Shown: positions 23,469-35,531, numbered from the stretch's first letter. The stretch: 64,000 nt of DNA from Zygnema circumcarinatum (GCA_037447605.1 CM074806.1:3097348-3161347); one strand, 5' to 3'. The notes: generated by a model not told the origin, from the sequence alone. Numbers and translations are program-made.

Positions 23469-24635
23469 GTAGGACCCCGTCATATTTTCCACCTACAGTT
23501 GGCAAAAATCGGGCGAAAATATTGTATTTGGCAAATATAAGGTCCGTGTTACCAATAGGCGAGCGGAATTACTATATGTTAGAGTTCATGTATGTCCGTA
23601 TATATCGTATCGTATCGTGTCGTTTGCTACCATATCGCACCTTATCGTACCGTATCGTATCGTGGCAAACCGCATACAGTACATGAAGCAAGCCTTAGCG
23701 TTTACTGAGGCAGCAAACCAAAAAGCTTCGAGCCCGTAACGGCTACTACATCTCGTACGGCTAGTACGGCTAGTACCGTATCGGAGCGTATCGTACCGTA
23801 TCGAAGCCAAGAAGAAGTGGAGAAGAGCGAGCGCCTCTTACGGCGGCACGTGCGGGGAGAATAGGTGAGTTCTGCCGCTTTTGCGTAAGCCCGTGACGGC
23901 TAGTACAGCTACAGTAGGGGGTCCTCATATTTTCCACCCTGGTTCCGGGCAAAATGAGGCGAAAATATTAAATTTGCATATATAAGGTTCGTGTTACGAA
24001 TAGACGGGCGGTATTATGTTAGAGTTCATGTTGGACCGTACGTATCGTACCGTACAATATCGTACCGTATCGTACTGTATCGTTTAGCGTCGTATCGTAT
24101 CGTGACATATCGTGACGCATAAGCGGAGTTTTTAGGACTATGTTGTTCGTCTCATTGATGATGCCGTACTACGGATAGTACCGTATCGGGGAGTTTCGTA
24201 TCGTATCGAACATATCGTATCGTATCGTATCGTATCGAAGTCAAGAAGACGGGGAGAAGAGCGAGCGCCTCTTACGGCGGCACGAGCGGGGAGATTCGGT
24301 GAGTTTTGCGTAAGCCCGTAACGGCTAGTACAGATAGTACGGTCAGTACGGCCAGTACGAATAGTACGGACAGTACGGCTAACACAAGTTACCGTACAAA
24401 AAGGTGGTTTCGGCAAAATTGGGGCGAAAATATTGAGGGCGCACTCCTTGGGGTGGTAAATACGAGGACCCCCCACTGTAGTACGAGTAGTACGGTTAGT
24501 ACGGTACGGTTAGTACGAATAGTACGAATAGTACGGCTAACACAAGTTACCGTACAAAAAGGTGGTTTCGGCAAAATCGGGGCGAATTTCTTTGGGACGC
24601 ACTTTTGAAGGTGGAAAATATGACGGGGTCCTACT
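23469..24635 (+). repeat. Tandem unit 2 (1,167 bp), near-identical to unit 1
   Basis: Every landmark recurs exactly 1,167 bp after unit 1. I noticed only one substitution (GGGCAGTACGG near 23201 versus GGACAGTACGG near 24368). The junction with unit 1 is the perfect palindrome GGGGTCCTACTGTAGGACCCC. Either a very recent duplication or an assembly effect. Confidence 0.85.
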
Positions 24636-24981
24636 GTAGGACCCCGTCATATTTTCCACCTACATTTGGCAAATATCGGGCGAAAATATTGTATTTGGCA
24701 AATATAAGGTCCGTGTTACAAATAGGCGAGCGGAATTATGTTAGAGTTCATGTATGTTCGTACATATCGTATCGTATCGTTTTCTAGCATTTCGTACCAC
24801 ATCGTATCGTCTCGTTTAAATTTGAGCCCGTAACGGCTACTACAGCTCGTACGGCTCGTACGGATAATACCGTATCGGAGAGTATCGTATCGTATTGTAT
24901 CGTATCGAAGCCAAGAAGAACGGGAGAATAGCGAAATACTTTGGCGTGCTCAAAAGGAGATTAGGTGAGTTTTGCGTAAGC
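24636..24981 (+). repeat. Third CAGTAGGACCCC unit, left fragment
   Basis: A diverged copy of the unit start (TACATTTGGCAAATATCGGG instead of the unit 1/2 version). It runs to GTGAGTTTTGCGTAAGC, where the LTR begins. The unit resumes at 33739 (AAGCT..., CTAGTAC words) and ends at 34956 after the solo LTR. Confidence 0.75.
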
Positions 24982-26010
24982 CGTAGCTGCAACGGAGCCG
25001 CTCACGGATTTGCGTCAGTTCAATTGTACTTGACGATGCCTCTTCCGCGTCACGATCAACTAATCCGTGAGCCGCCAACGGAGATTGAGAGAAGGCGTGC
25101 GCCATGCGCGTCACGCCCACGGAAACAAGCACACCATCCAAAGAAGCACTTCGGGAACACCGCCCCGGAAAATGCCGACATCATTCGCTGACCCATCCCA
25201 AGGCTCCACGTGAGTCAGTCAGGCCTCGCGGGCAGTTGGCCACTCAGGAGATCAAGCCAATCGCTAAGACTCAAGATCTATTGTCTGTTAAGTAGATGGG
25301 ATGTGTCGTTGATGCTTTTTGGTTCTAGTGCTGGGCTTGTATTTGTATTTGCTGTGTGGTTTGTTGTCTTGTTCTTTTCTTTCTTCTCTTTCCTCGCCAC
25401 AAAGAAATGCATGCTAAGTAAGAGAGAGAGAGAGAGAGAGAGTTCCATGCCATGTATAGAGAGAGAGAGAGAGAGAGAAAGAGTCTTCTGTCGAGCAAGA
25501 TTTAGACGCCTCCCATTCAAACCCCCGCTTAGACAAAGATTTCAAAGTGGAGAAGACAATTTCATTAACGACATTCCCAGCCAAATCACGGGCTGGGGTG
25601 AGTTTCCAAAATACCACCTTTATCGTTGTGTCCCTCGCTTTCCCTCCTCGCCGGCCACTATGCCAAGCCCCTATCTTGCTCTATCCTCGCTTCGTATTGC
25701 TCTCAATGACCAATGATCAGCCAAGCCTTAGCTAAGAGACTAACCGAGGAGAGGACAGGGAGTGAGGTCCCCAAGGAAGGGCTCTTGCGATCAAGTCCGC
25801 CGGTGGGAACGCCTTCGTAATCCCTACGCCTTCACAAGGCTGCGACCTCTCAATCCCCCGATCCTGGCTCTATGCCGCAGTGCACCCACGCGACCACCCC
25901 AACCCTACACGCCGGGCCGCAAAGACGGACACGCCGAAAGTGGCCGTACAAGACCGCAGCCTAGCTCTCGCCAGCCTTTGTTTAACCCCACTTATCTTCG
26001 CATCGGGAGT
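24982..26010 (+). repeat. 5' LTR of the Gypsy element
   Basis: It starts at CGTAGC (TGTAGC in the 3' LTR) and ends close to CTTATCTTCGCATCG, just before the primer-binding site. Shared with the other LTRs are an ACGGAGCCGCT-like start, GGCTCAAGATCTATTGTC-like text, GA microsatellites split by AGTTCCATGCCAT, and a CCCACTTATCTT end. The right edge is approximate. Confidence 0.8.
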
Positions 26011-26019
26011 CGGTTGTTT

Positions 26020-26026
26020 TGGTATC
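26020..26026 (+). other. Putative primer-binding site (initiator Met tRNA)
   Basis: TGGTATC matches the first seven bases of the common plant retrotransposon PBS; the following bases have decayed. It stands just after the 5' LTR, where a PBS is expected. Confidence 0.45.
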
Positions 26027-26092
26027 CATAATGCATTCTATTACACGTGAGGGTTGCCGCATCCTGCACCCGTGTCACGTCCTTTCGCCATG

Positions 26093-27100
26093 GATGAAGA
26101 GCCGCAAGAAGAGGGATGCTGCATTCGCGAGTATTCGAGGAAGACGGCACTCAAGAAGAAGAAGAACAGGCGATCGGAAATCCAAGGACGGATTCAGACT
26201 CAGAGGAAGAAGCAGTCAGAGAGAGACTGAAGATGGGCATCACCGAAGAGAACCCTTATCCCAGTCTGGCTTACCTTGAGCAGATCGAGTCGATTGAAGA
26301 GCTGCAACGACTCCGTCTCGGCAGCGATGGCCACAAACTTCGCCGCAATACGACGCCGATGATCGCTTCTTGCAAATTCGCTCAGCCGCCGCCACGGCCG
26401 CCGATGCCGCGGAAGAGAGGAGTGCTGTTCGAACCTGGAGGTCCCCACCGCTGCCCCACACGTGAGACAACCCACTCGATCTCGGGCCGATAACCACGCG
26501 ACTGTAGAGTCCCTTCAAGCATCAAGTAGCCGCACGCAGTCCTACAAGCAGAGCAAGGGAATCATCGTGAAGACACCCTCACCTCCGGCTTTCACGACTT
26601 ACCCATCCGGCAGCCCCAGGCGAGCGGCTTCAGGGGCAAGGGCAGGACGATCGCATGGACCCTCCAGCTTTCGAACCAACCTGCAGAGAAGCACACGAGT
26701 CAGATCTGAGTTCCCCAGCAAGATGGAAGAGATGATGACAAAACTGATAGCCTTGATTCCTGAAAAGAGTGAGGTGAGGGATACCACGGGCATCATCACT
26801 AGAGGCTTCACCGGCAGCAGGAAGATGCGCAGTCTTACCGGTGACACCTTGAGGGAGTAGGGAAGGCAGCAGCGTATTCGGCGTATATTCAAGTGGGATC
26901 AAGCTTTTGCCTTGGAGCGCCGGAAGGCGAGGCAAGCCAATCGAAGCCGCCCCAACCGCACAAAGCAGATGTCGCCGCCACCCCGCATAAGGGACACATT
27001 CAAGCAAGCTTTCGTATTAACGCTACTCTTTCGTGATCCGGACACCGGTGGGTTGGGGACCGACTCGCTACATAGAATGCCATGTTGATGAGCGGCCGCT
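26093..27100 (+). pseudogene. gag-like remnant of the Gypsy element
   Basis: From about ATG 26093 the reading changes frame several times. Acidic and basic peptide (DSDSEEEAVRERLKMG, then EQIESIEELQRLRLGSDG) is followed by Arg/Pro-rich stretches. The position after the PBS and the composition suit gag, but no zinc knuckle is clear. Function is by position only. Confidence 0.45.
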
Positions 27101-30100
27101 TGAATTAATCGAGCGAAAGCATGGCAAATAATGCATCGGTGAACTTGCCCCGACTTTTCTAAGTGCTCTAGTGGTTCCGCAAGGCCAATGGTAGCGATCT
27201 CCACCCGATCGTGAGCCGCGGTGACAACCTACCAGCAGATGCCCAAAGTATTGTTGGGGATGTAAGTGCAGCTAATTTAAGGACCAAGAGAGAGGCAACC
27301 TACATGTACCACCACATATATGAACGCTATGTATCCACTCCATACAAGATCGACTCTACCAAAGAGTTCCTCAAGACAATGTAATCAGCTGTTCGATCCC
27401 TTTACGTGCTTAAGCATCTACTCGAACAAGCCTTCCTTTCTCCTCGCCGCCACTGCCAGACGCCCCGACAGCTCCCTCGGTGGTGCAGCCTTCGCCATAG
27501 CGAAGCATAAACTGGAAAGCCCTTCCTTCCCCATACCCCGCGATCCGCGCATCCTATTGAGCCGCTGGTGAATCCTCACATAGCCTGTGATGTTTTCGGC
27601 CCGTGATATCGGGCTCTATTCCGAATGCGACACCCGGGGAAGAGAGAGTAGCTGCTGGCCGACCCCGCCGCCGGCCGGATGACGTAGGCAGGGGTTCCCG
27701 GAGGCAAGCCCTGCTCCTTGCCCTCAAGTGGCCCGCCAATCATAATCCGCTGCCGCTGCTATGACTCATGGACCGCACCTTCGCCGACACGACATGATGC
27801 CCGCGGTGTGCACGCGAGACTCTCAAGTGAGAAGGTCCAGCGGGGAAAGAGGCAAACAAGCGGGAGCTCACCAGAGATCACCTTCATGGATATGCTCCCC
27901 GCTGCTCCCCATTACCACACCCCAGCCCGCTCCCCGCCCACCTCCCTCCCCGCAGACCCCGCCATTAAATCTCATCCCCGCAACGACCACCTATCCATTT
28001 GCACCCTACGGACTCCCCTCCTCATAAACGTGACAAGGCCGGAGCCCCATCCCCGCCGCCTCGGACACGCGATCGCCGAGGTTGCCGCGTGATTAACCGC
28101 CTTGTCCAATCCCCATCACTTCCTCGTTTACGCCAAGCCCGATCGCCGGTGATTGCAATCGGCTTCTTCTCGCGCAGTGCTCCCTCACAACCGCCATCCT
28201 CATTCTCATCCCCTCGCCATTCTCCTCGCCATCGGAAGCCAACGGCGCCAGCCCGCACGGTGCCCACCGGCCGCCACCCCTCGTCTCAAGAACTTCAGTC
28301 ATCCTCCTCCACGGGTCATCCTCGGGATCCCTCGGCCAGGAGGAAACAAGATCTCAATGGGTTAGGAGCCGACAGCCGGGCAAGCAGCCAGTAGCCGACG
28401 CAAGCAATCCCAGCGACCAAGAGATGCACGTCAATCCACCCCATCGCCCTCGGGCAGCTCGTTTCTACCCCCAAGCAGCCGATCGTCGACCACCCCCCCC
28501 GACAGACGGCCTATCCCTGATTGAACGCATGGTTCATCAACTCATGGGAGACAAGGCTAAGATCGGCATTACCTTGTCACAGTTGATGCAGCTTGTACCA
28601 GGTGCTGCCGCCGTAGTTCGAAAGCTAGCCGACAGTGCAGAGGCCACCTTGCGGCCTCCCACGGTTCCTATGGCATCTCCTCCGACGTCCTCAGCCAAAT
28701 TGACATATCCACCACCACACGGGCGACGGGCGCTTCCTCCCCACTCCTCTCCCGCCATCCTCCCTCGCCAGATTCGGGGATCCTCCCTCCTCGACCCCCA
28801 CACCCAACGCGCTGGACCATCATATTAACGATGGGCTCAACGGTCATCCAAAGAAAGTTACGATTTACACTTGGCTATGCTGCTAGCCGGCCTGCCCAAG
28901 CCCGTGATGAAGCGTGCTGCTGGACAAGCACACTTCAGCCCCATCCCTGGACATGGGAGTCAAGGAGCTTACATTTAAGGATCAAGGCTGCCTGGTCATC
29001 GGGCTTCGGGCGTAGATGGAGCTACGGCTCAACGCAAATATCACGCGGGCCAAAATAACACTATTCTATCCTCATGGCTCAGATTGGATCATCGCTGATG
29101 GGAGCAAACCACTTTGCTAGCACTGCCAATCGCGACCTACCTGGCCAAGTGGACAGAATGCCTCTTCCCCATCATCCTCGAAGTCCCTCACCACCTCCTG
29201 CCTCTTCCCTAAGCCACGCCACGGCCAGGCCCCTCCTACCCTGAGATCACTGAGCAAAATTATCTTGGCCTAAGAACTCCCATTCTTCTTATGGATCGCT
29301 ACAATTCGGGCACCGGCTTATTCCCTCCTCAAGCCCTCCTCCTCCCAGCCTGCCTCCCCAGACGACCTGGGGTTAATCCCAAGTTGCCGCCAAGGATGGC
29401 CTACACTCCACCTTTTCCCTATGAGACCATCGCTGATGAGGTGAGTGGCCGGAAATGGGGTAGATGTGCGATTAGCTCGTAGCCCCCTGCATCCGGACAA
29501 GATTCTCAATACGCTTGCGTCAGCGCCGAAATCATCAAGCTGTGACGACATTCACTCGACATCGGGTAAGACCACTCTGATTGGAAGCATCACATCGTAT
29601 ATCGGGATGCGCCTCCCTCGCGGATGACCTCGGACTCTCATCAGTTTTCCGCCGCAGCTGGTGCCGATGCCTAAATCCACGCATCGACGAGAACGCGGGT
29701 CGGCCGGATTGATGGAATCTCCGGAGAAGGGCCGCTGGGCCAGCCCGCCGCCGCCCCCAAACCGGACGCACACTCCGCTTCGGGACTAAATTTAAACCGA
29801 ATCTACAACGGCCGGGATCCTGGTACACATTACCGATACGTGGACCTCGACCACCTGCCCCGGCGACCGTGGTTCTCGCGAGATCATTACGCAATCCTCC
29901 CGCATCCCCTCAGCAGTCGCATCGTCGCGAAGATGGCTTCGCATGCCCACGCGCTTTGTGCAAGGGATGCGCTTCCATTCGGGCTCAAGAATTCCGGGCC
30001 GACTACCGCCGCTGTAACCAGGAAATTCGGGCTCCTTGTCGCGGCCTTCTCATGAGCTCTTACGCGGGATGATGTTTTCATCCACGTTAAAGGATCGGTC

Positions 30101-30290
30101 CTCCACTGCAACATCGGTATTCGGGCAAGTCCCTTAAATTGGCCCGCTAAGGCTCAAGATTGCACCTGGGTTAGTGCAAATGGGGCCACCTGTGATCAAC
30201 ATCTCGCAATCACGCAGATCACTGCCCTCAAACCACTGATAAGATCAGTTTACCGCCTTTATGCCGATTCCACACCACTCAGCCTGCCAA
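27100..30290. other. Gypsy interior without resolvable domains
   Basis: This is expected to hold protease and the front of reverse transcriptase. I see only short, frame-switching open pieces without a convincing catalytic motif, consistent with heavy decay. No other gene is apparent. Confidence 0.5.
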
Positions 30291-30293
30291 GTC

Positions 30294-30765
30294 TTTCTTG
30301 GGCTCACCTCATTCTATCAGCCGGCTCATCAAGGGCTATGCCCCCTACCTGACGCCCCCAAGCATGCCTTGGAGAAGCACGAGTCCAATACGAATGGAAA
30401 GCCGAAGTAGGATTTTGCCTTCCACGCCACAAGAGTGCCTCGGCTCCTTGCCCTGACCACCTCCTGGACCCCACCCCTCCCACCACACACGCCGACCGAG
30501 TCGTGACAGGCTTGGGGCAAAGGGGCCACCGGGTTATTCTACATGTGGGGAACACCGTCAGTTTTGCAAGGTGGTCCTGCTCAGAAACCGAGACCAAGTA
30601 TAGCCCTACTGAGGGAGAGGCCGCGGCTATCCTCTGGGCACTCGAGAAGTTCAAGCTCTTCACAGCCTACCAGCCCGTTATCATCCGAACTGACCACATG
30701 CCCCCTCACTTGGCTGCATATCATGGCCACCCTCCGACCTAAGTTTGCACGATGGGTGATGAAGT
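30294..30765 (+). pseudogene. Reverse transcriptase end and RNase H remnant
   Basis: FLGLTSFYQ at 30294-30320 followed, in the next frame, by RLIKGYAPYLT corresponds to the RT-connection motif of Gypsy elements. The Gypsy RNase H block follows after a frame change: ETKYSPTEGEAAAILWALEK (30588-30647), then VIIRTDH. An internal stop after HGHPPT (30742) and shifted continuation (KFARWVMKLEEYNV) show decay. Confidence 0.75.
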
Positions 30766-31494
30766 TGGAGGAGTATAATGTGCGAAGGTCACCATCGCCC
30801 CGCCGTAGTCACTTACTGCCGGGACGCCTCGGCCGCAATCCTTCCGCCCTCCTCTCGGCTACCTATCCGCCGCTCTCAACCCATCCCTCCACCCACCCTC
30901 TTGAACCCTGAGCATCTTCCCATTGAGATTTTTATTGCCGCTCAAGCCCTGCATGATGTCCTATTCGCAGATGGGCTGATCGATATTCCGGCCACCGCCA
31001 CCACCCTCCATCACTGAGGACTGACTTCACCCACGGGCCACCCCCCATGCTGAGATCCGCTGGAAAACCTCATGGATGACCTATATGGCGACGCCTCTTA
31101 CTTCCTCCCCATTTCCCCTCAGCCGCCAATGACGCCCATCTGTGACTCCTCCCTTCTCGCGCTTACGCTATGACCCGCCGCGACGCTGCCCCCTTTGTCA
31201 CGATACCGAGGTGGGCTCGCTGCTCCGCCAAGGCCGAACTTCTCGGGTTTCGATGATACCTACGATTCTTCTACATTCCTTCCGCCCCATCTCCCCTAAC
31301 GAGCGCCCTCGAAATCCCGACGCCGCCCACGATGCCCAACCAACCTGTGCTTCCCCCACCGCCGGCGAAGATGGTGGCTTTGCCGCAGAACGCTACTATT
31401 GGCCCGCCTCCATGGCGCTGCGGAACCGCCATCGCACCTCGCACTCCGGGCCGCTAACGCCGCAGCGCGCCTCGCTTCCGACCGCCAACCCCGA

Positions 31495-32130
31495 GATGGG
31501 TGAGATCCCAATACGCGGCGTCGCCGAGGATTGGAACATTGACACCTTTTCTATCCCCCAGCTCGGCACCCCCTCTGGCTACGTTCGGGTCTTCCTAGCC
31601 GTGGACAGATACACCAAGTGGGTGAAGTTCACACGACAGAATCTAAGCATTCCATCCACTCTGCTCGCCTCCTGACGGCCATCATTCACCGCCACTTCTA
31701 CCCTACTCGCCCACTCGACAACGCACCGAATACAAGGGGCATTTGCCAAGCTCATGCAGGACTTCCGCATCATTCACCACACCTCCAGCCCTTACTCCCC
31801 CTGGCAGAATGGGCTTGCAGAACGTACCATTCAGACGGTCAAGGATGCGTGCGTCCGCGGCTGCGCGGAGCTGGAGGCGGACTGGCGCGAGGTCATCCCC
31901 TCCCTGGTCTTCACGTATAACACCTCCGTCCACTCCTCCACGGGCTTTCCCTCACGAAGCCTCTCTATGGCCGTGAAGCCCCGCGATTCCCTCGACTCCT
32001 CCTCTCACAGCCCTCTTCTAATGATGACGCTACCCCCGATCGGGTCGCCTGGGCCAGCCTCCTGGCCCTCCGCTTCCAAACCTGGGGATTCCATGGCTCT
32101 CCCACCACCAACGGTGCCACGTGACGCATA
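31495..32130 (+). pseudogene. Integrase core remnant
   Basis: The core reads DWNIDTFSIPQLGTPSG and VFLAVDRYTKWVKF (about 31528-31630). After a frameshift it continues with HHTSSPYSPWQNGLAERTIQ (31775-31834) and VFTYNTSVHSSTGFPS. These are the D, D and E regions of retroviral-type integrases in Ty3/Gypsy form. The domain is spread over more than one frame, so it is non-functional. Confidence 0.85.
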
Positions 32131-32708
32131 ACTCACCACTTTGGGAGGCTCGACGCCAGCCGCTTCTCCCGCCCAATCGTAGCCACATCACCATTTGGCC
32201 TGTGTGACCCCGCCAAACCCACTCCAACGGCTTTTCCGTGGTTGGGCCCCTTCATTTGTGTCGGTCCGCCGGAGATCCCGTGTTGGGCCATCATTTCGAG
32301 GCTCACTCCCAGTGGGCACCGCCGCGCCGGCGCGTTTCACACCGATCGACTGCGGCCGCCACGCCGCCGTTCCTCCCCCGCTGATGTATCGAAGCGTTTG
32401 GTACCGATACGCGTCTCCTCGCATCTCCCCGCCATGACGACCTCATTGGTCCATTTCCTAATTCCCGCCACTTTACCGCTGCTCACATTGCGCTCAGCCG
32501 GCCGTAACTTTCGATTTCTGAATTTGTCTTTACTCCTCCTCCACCTCCGATCCCTACCGATACCCCCATTCGGTCGTACGCTGAAGCTTCTCCGTGACGG
32601 CCGCCGACTCGCTGCCCCCGCTCCACGCTATCATGGTCCCTCTCGCCTCTTTTTTGTTCTCCTTATACCAAGCAGGGCGTATGCTTTGTTTTCTCGCATG
32701 TGCTATGA

Positions 32709-33738
32709 TGTAGCGAACGGAGCTGCGTTCGACGGATTTGCGGCCGGCCAGTTTGTACTTGACGTATGCCTCTTTCCGTCACGGACAATCCAATCCGTGA
32801 GTCGCCAACCCGAGATTGAGAGAAGGCGGCGCCATGTGTTGGCGGCTCCACGGAATGTAAAGACACCATCCAAAGAAGGCGCACTCGAACACCGCCTCGA
32901 GGCCGCCGACATTATCATTCGCTGACCTATCCGGCTCCACGTAGTCAGCCGTGCCTCTCGCGCTGGGCCACTAGACCGTCAATGCTTAAGACTCAAGATC
33001 TATTGTCGGGCAGCAAGTAGATGGGATGTCGTTGATGCTTTTTGTCTTTAGTGCCGGGCTTAGTATTTGTATTTGCCGTAGGTTTGTTGTCTTGTTCTTC
33101 TTTCTTCTTTTCCTTCCTCTTCGCCATGTTAAATGCATGCTAAGTAAGAGAGAGAGAGAGAGAGAGAGTTCCATGCCATAGATGGGAGAGAGAGAGAGAG
33201 AGAGAAAAGAGTCTCTTGTCGATAAGTAGCATTTAGACGCCCCATTCAGCCCAAGTAGACAAAGATTTCGAGAAGACAATTTCATTGTAATGACATCAGC
33301 CCAACGCCGGCCGGTGAGTTTCCAAAATACGCATCCTTTATCTAAGTTGTGTCCCTTGCTTTCCTCATTGGGCCACTAAGTGCCAAGCTCCCTATCTTGC
33401 TCTATCTCGCCTTGCATTGCTCTCATAATGACCAATGATCACTAGAAGCCTAGCTAAGAGACTAGCCGAGGAGAGGATGTGTGGGAGGAGGGTCCTCAAG
33501 GAAGGGCTTCTTGGCGCATCAAGTCCAAATGGGTGGGAACGTAGCTCTCGTAATCCCTATCACTTCACAAGGCTGCACCTCCTCAATCCTGATCCTGGCT
33601 CTATGCCGCCAGCACTCCACAGCACTAGCCTCTAACCTTACGCCAGCTTTCAAAGATGGGACACGCTGAGTGGTTGCATAAAGACCTGCAATTTGGGCTT
33701 CAAGCAGCTTTGTTTAACCCTACTTATCTTAGGCTACA
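32709..33738 (+). repeat. 3' LTR of the Gypsy element
   Basis: It starts TGTAGC and ends GCTACA, a perfect short inverted terminal pair expected of an LTR. It aligns throughout with the 5' LTR, including the two GA microsatellites at 33148-33168 and 33186-33205. It is followed by AAGCT, the right target-site copy. Confidence 0.82.
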
Positions 33739-33839
33739 AAGCTCAGAATCGCTAGTACAAATTTAGTACGGGCTAGTACGCTTAGTACGGATAATACGGT
33801 TTTTAGGTTTTGTGGGTTTTAAGGGTACGTAATAGTACG

Positions 33840-34852
33840 GGTAGCGTAACGGAGCCGCTGCTCGACGGACTGCTGCTGGCCAATGGTATTTCGGATATAT
33901 GCCTCTTCCGCGGTCACGGATCGCCGGAATCCGTGAGCCGCCGACGGAGAATGGGCGGTGAAGGCGGGCGCTTGATGTGTTGGCGCCCACTTTAACAAGA
34001 CACCATCCAAAGACGGGCAAGATTCCGTACACCTAAGGCCGACATTATCATTCGCTGACCTATCCGGAGCACTCCACGTGAGTCGGGCCAGGCCTCAAAG
34101 GGCAGTTGGCCAATCGAGGTCAGTCACCGCTAAGGCTCAAGATCTATTGTCGGGCAGCTAAGTAGATGGGATGTCAGCGGATGCTTTTTGTCTTTTAGTG
34201 CTGGGCTTAGTATTTGTATTTGCTGTGTGGTTTGTCTTCTTGTTCTTCTCTTCTTCCTCTTCAGTTCCAGCAACAGATGCTAAGTGTGAGAGAGAGAGAG
34301 AGTTCCATGCCATAGATAGAGAGAGAGAGAGAAAAGAGTCTTCTTTGGCCGATAAAGATTTAGACGCCCCATTCAGCCTAGACAAAGATTTCAAATGGTA
34401 AGATCCTTTCATCAGAATGACTATCCCCACCCAACCGCCGGGCCGGGGTGACTTTCCAAAATACAACCTTTATCTAAGTTGAGTACTGTTTTCCCTTTGC
34501 TGTCACTATGCCAAGCTACCATCTTGTCCTATTCTGCCTTACGCTCATCCCAATGACCGATGATAACTAGAAGCCTAGCTAAGAGAATAGCCGAGGAGAG
34601 GACAGGGGAAGAGAGCCCCCAAGGAAGGGCTCTTTGCACATCGAGACCAGCCGCCGGTGGGAACATCTTCGGGATCCCTACGTCTTCCGCTGCGCGTACC
34701 TCTCAATCTCCCGGATCCTGGCTCTATGCTGCAGGCAGACCCACAGCACCAACCCAACCCTTCATTAGTTTCAGCACGGACGCGCGAGTGGCCGTACAGC
34801 ACCTGCAACTAGCTCAGCAGTCTTCTCTTAACCCCACTTATCTTGTGCTACA
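33840..34852 (+). mobile_element. Solo LTR of the same family
   Basis: A third copy of the about 1.0-kb LTR (GGTAGCGTAACGGAGCCGC to GTGCTACA). It has no interior sequence and lies 101 bp after the 3' LTR. ACGG lies immediately on both sides, consistent with a short target duplication inside an AGTACGG word. It probably formed by LTR-LTR recombination of a second insertion. Confidence 0.75.
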
Positions 34853-34956
34853 ACGGCTAACACGAAGTTACCGTACAAAATGGTGGTTTCGGCAAAATCG
34901 GGGCGAATTTCTTGGGGACGCACTTTTGAAGGTGGAAAATATGACGGGGTCCTACT

Positions 34957-35531
34957 GTACTGTAACTGCGCTGTACGGATGTGCTTCAGGAAGGCCTCGC
35001 ACCTGCAAATCGCACTCCCCGCGTCGGACGAAAAGGTACCACCTTCGTACGGATTGCGATCGCCCGCCGTACGACAACGCGCTCGGGCGGCGACAGCGGA
35101 ACGGCGGCCGGGCGCCACGCTGGCCGGTCCGCCCACTTGACATGCTGCCGTTCGCCGCGTGGCGGGTTGACATGGCGCCATGCCAGCCACGTGGGCAAAG
35201 GTGTCGAAAGCGTGCCACGGGCGCTTGCCTCCCCTCCCGTCCCTCCCTTAGAGGGAGGCCGGGACCTGGACTTACTCGCGGCTGGCCCGCCATGGCGGGA
35301 AGGCCGGCCCTTCCGCATGCTCTGTGGACATTCTGGAAAAGCGCGGAGGCCGCACCCGCCTGCAGTTGGCTCCGCGCCTGTTCTGTGTCTGCAGGGAAAT
35401 CGTGCGTGGGCCGGGTTCCTGCTGTTTCTCCTTCATGTGGAACATTACACTATGGAGGAGCAGCAGAAAGGCCATGGATCGCAGAAACCTCGTATCCAAC
35501 GCAAAGAAGCTATTCATGGCGGTCCGCATGG
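34957..35531. other. Upstream region of the NADH dehydrogenase gene
   Basis: A GC-rich segment after the element's right end. The frame of the first recognised exon stays open through it (Arg-rich, with further Met codons near 35141 and 35171). An N-terminal mitochondrial presequence could therefore start here, but I cannot separate it from promoter or 5' UTR. Confidence 0.5.

Larger units (their letters stand above)
24982..33738 (+). mobile_element. Decayed Ty3/Gypsy LTR retrotransposon
   Basis: Two similar LTRs of about 1.0 kb flank an interior with Gypsy-type remnants in the order gag-like, RT/RNase H, integrase. The flanking bases are AAGC(C) on the left (24978-24982) and AAGC(T) on the right (33739-33743), a plausible 5-bp target duplication with one change. 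The interrupted repeat unit reads on across the element. A TGGTATC at 26020-26026 fits the start of an initiator-Met tRNA primer-binding site. The interior is broken by many stops and frameshifts, and the LTRs differ clearly, so the element is old and inactive. Confidence 0.85.
22300..34956. mobile_element. TA-flanked CAGTAGGACCCC inverted-repeat element cluster (nested)
   Basis: The outer ends are CAGTAGGACCCCGTCATA at 22300 and its inverted copy ending at 34956. TA dinucleotides at 22298-22299 and 34957-34958 fit a TA target duplication. Inside are two nearly identical 1,167-bp units and a third unit split by an LTR retrotransposon and a solo LTR. CAG-starting inverted ends plus TA duplication suggest a Tc1/mariner/pogo-like non-autonomous DNA element. 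No transposase is visible, so the class is inferred. Confidence 0.7.

Noticed and set aside
22303-24787. Ser/Thr/Val or Arg/Thr-repeat peptides in the tandem units
   Set aside because: They are periodic translations of AGTACGG and CGTATCG words that recur identically in each unit, not genes.
24982-34852. CRISPR-like or tandem-gene reading of the three 1-kb repeats
   Set aside because: Only three copies, each 1 kb with TGTAGC...GCTACA ends, a primer-binding site and Gypsy domains between two of them. They are LTRs.
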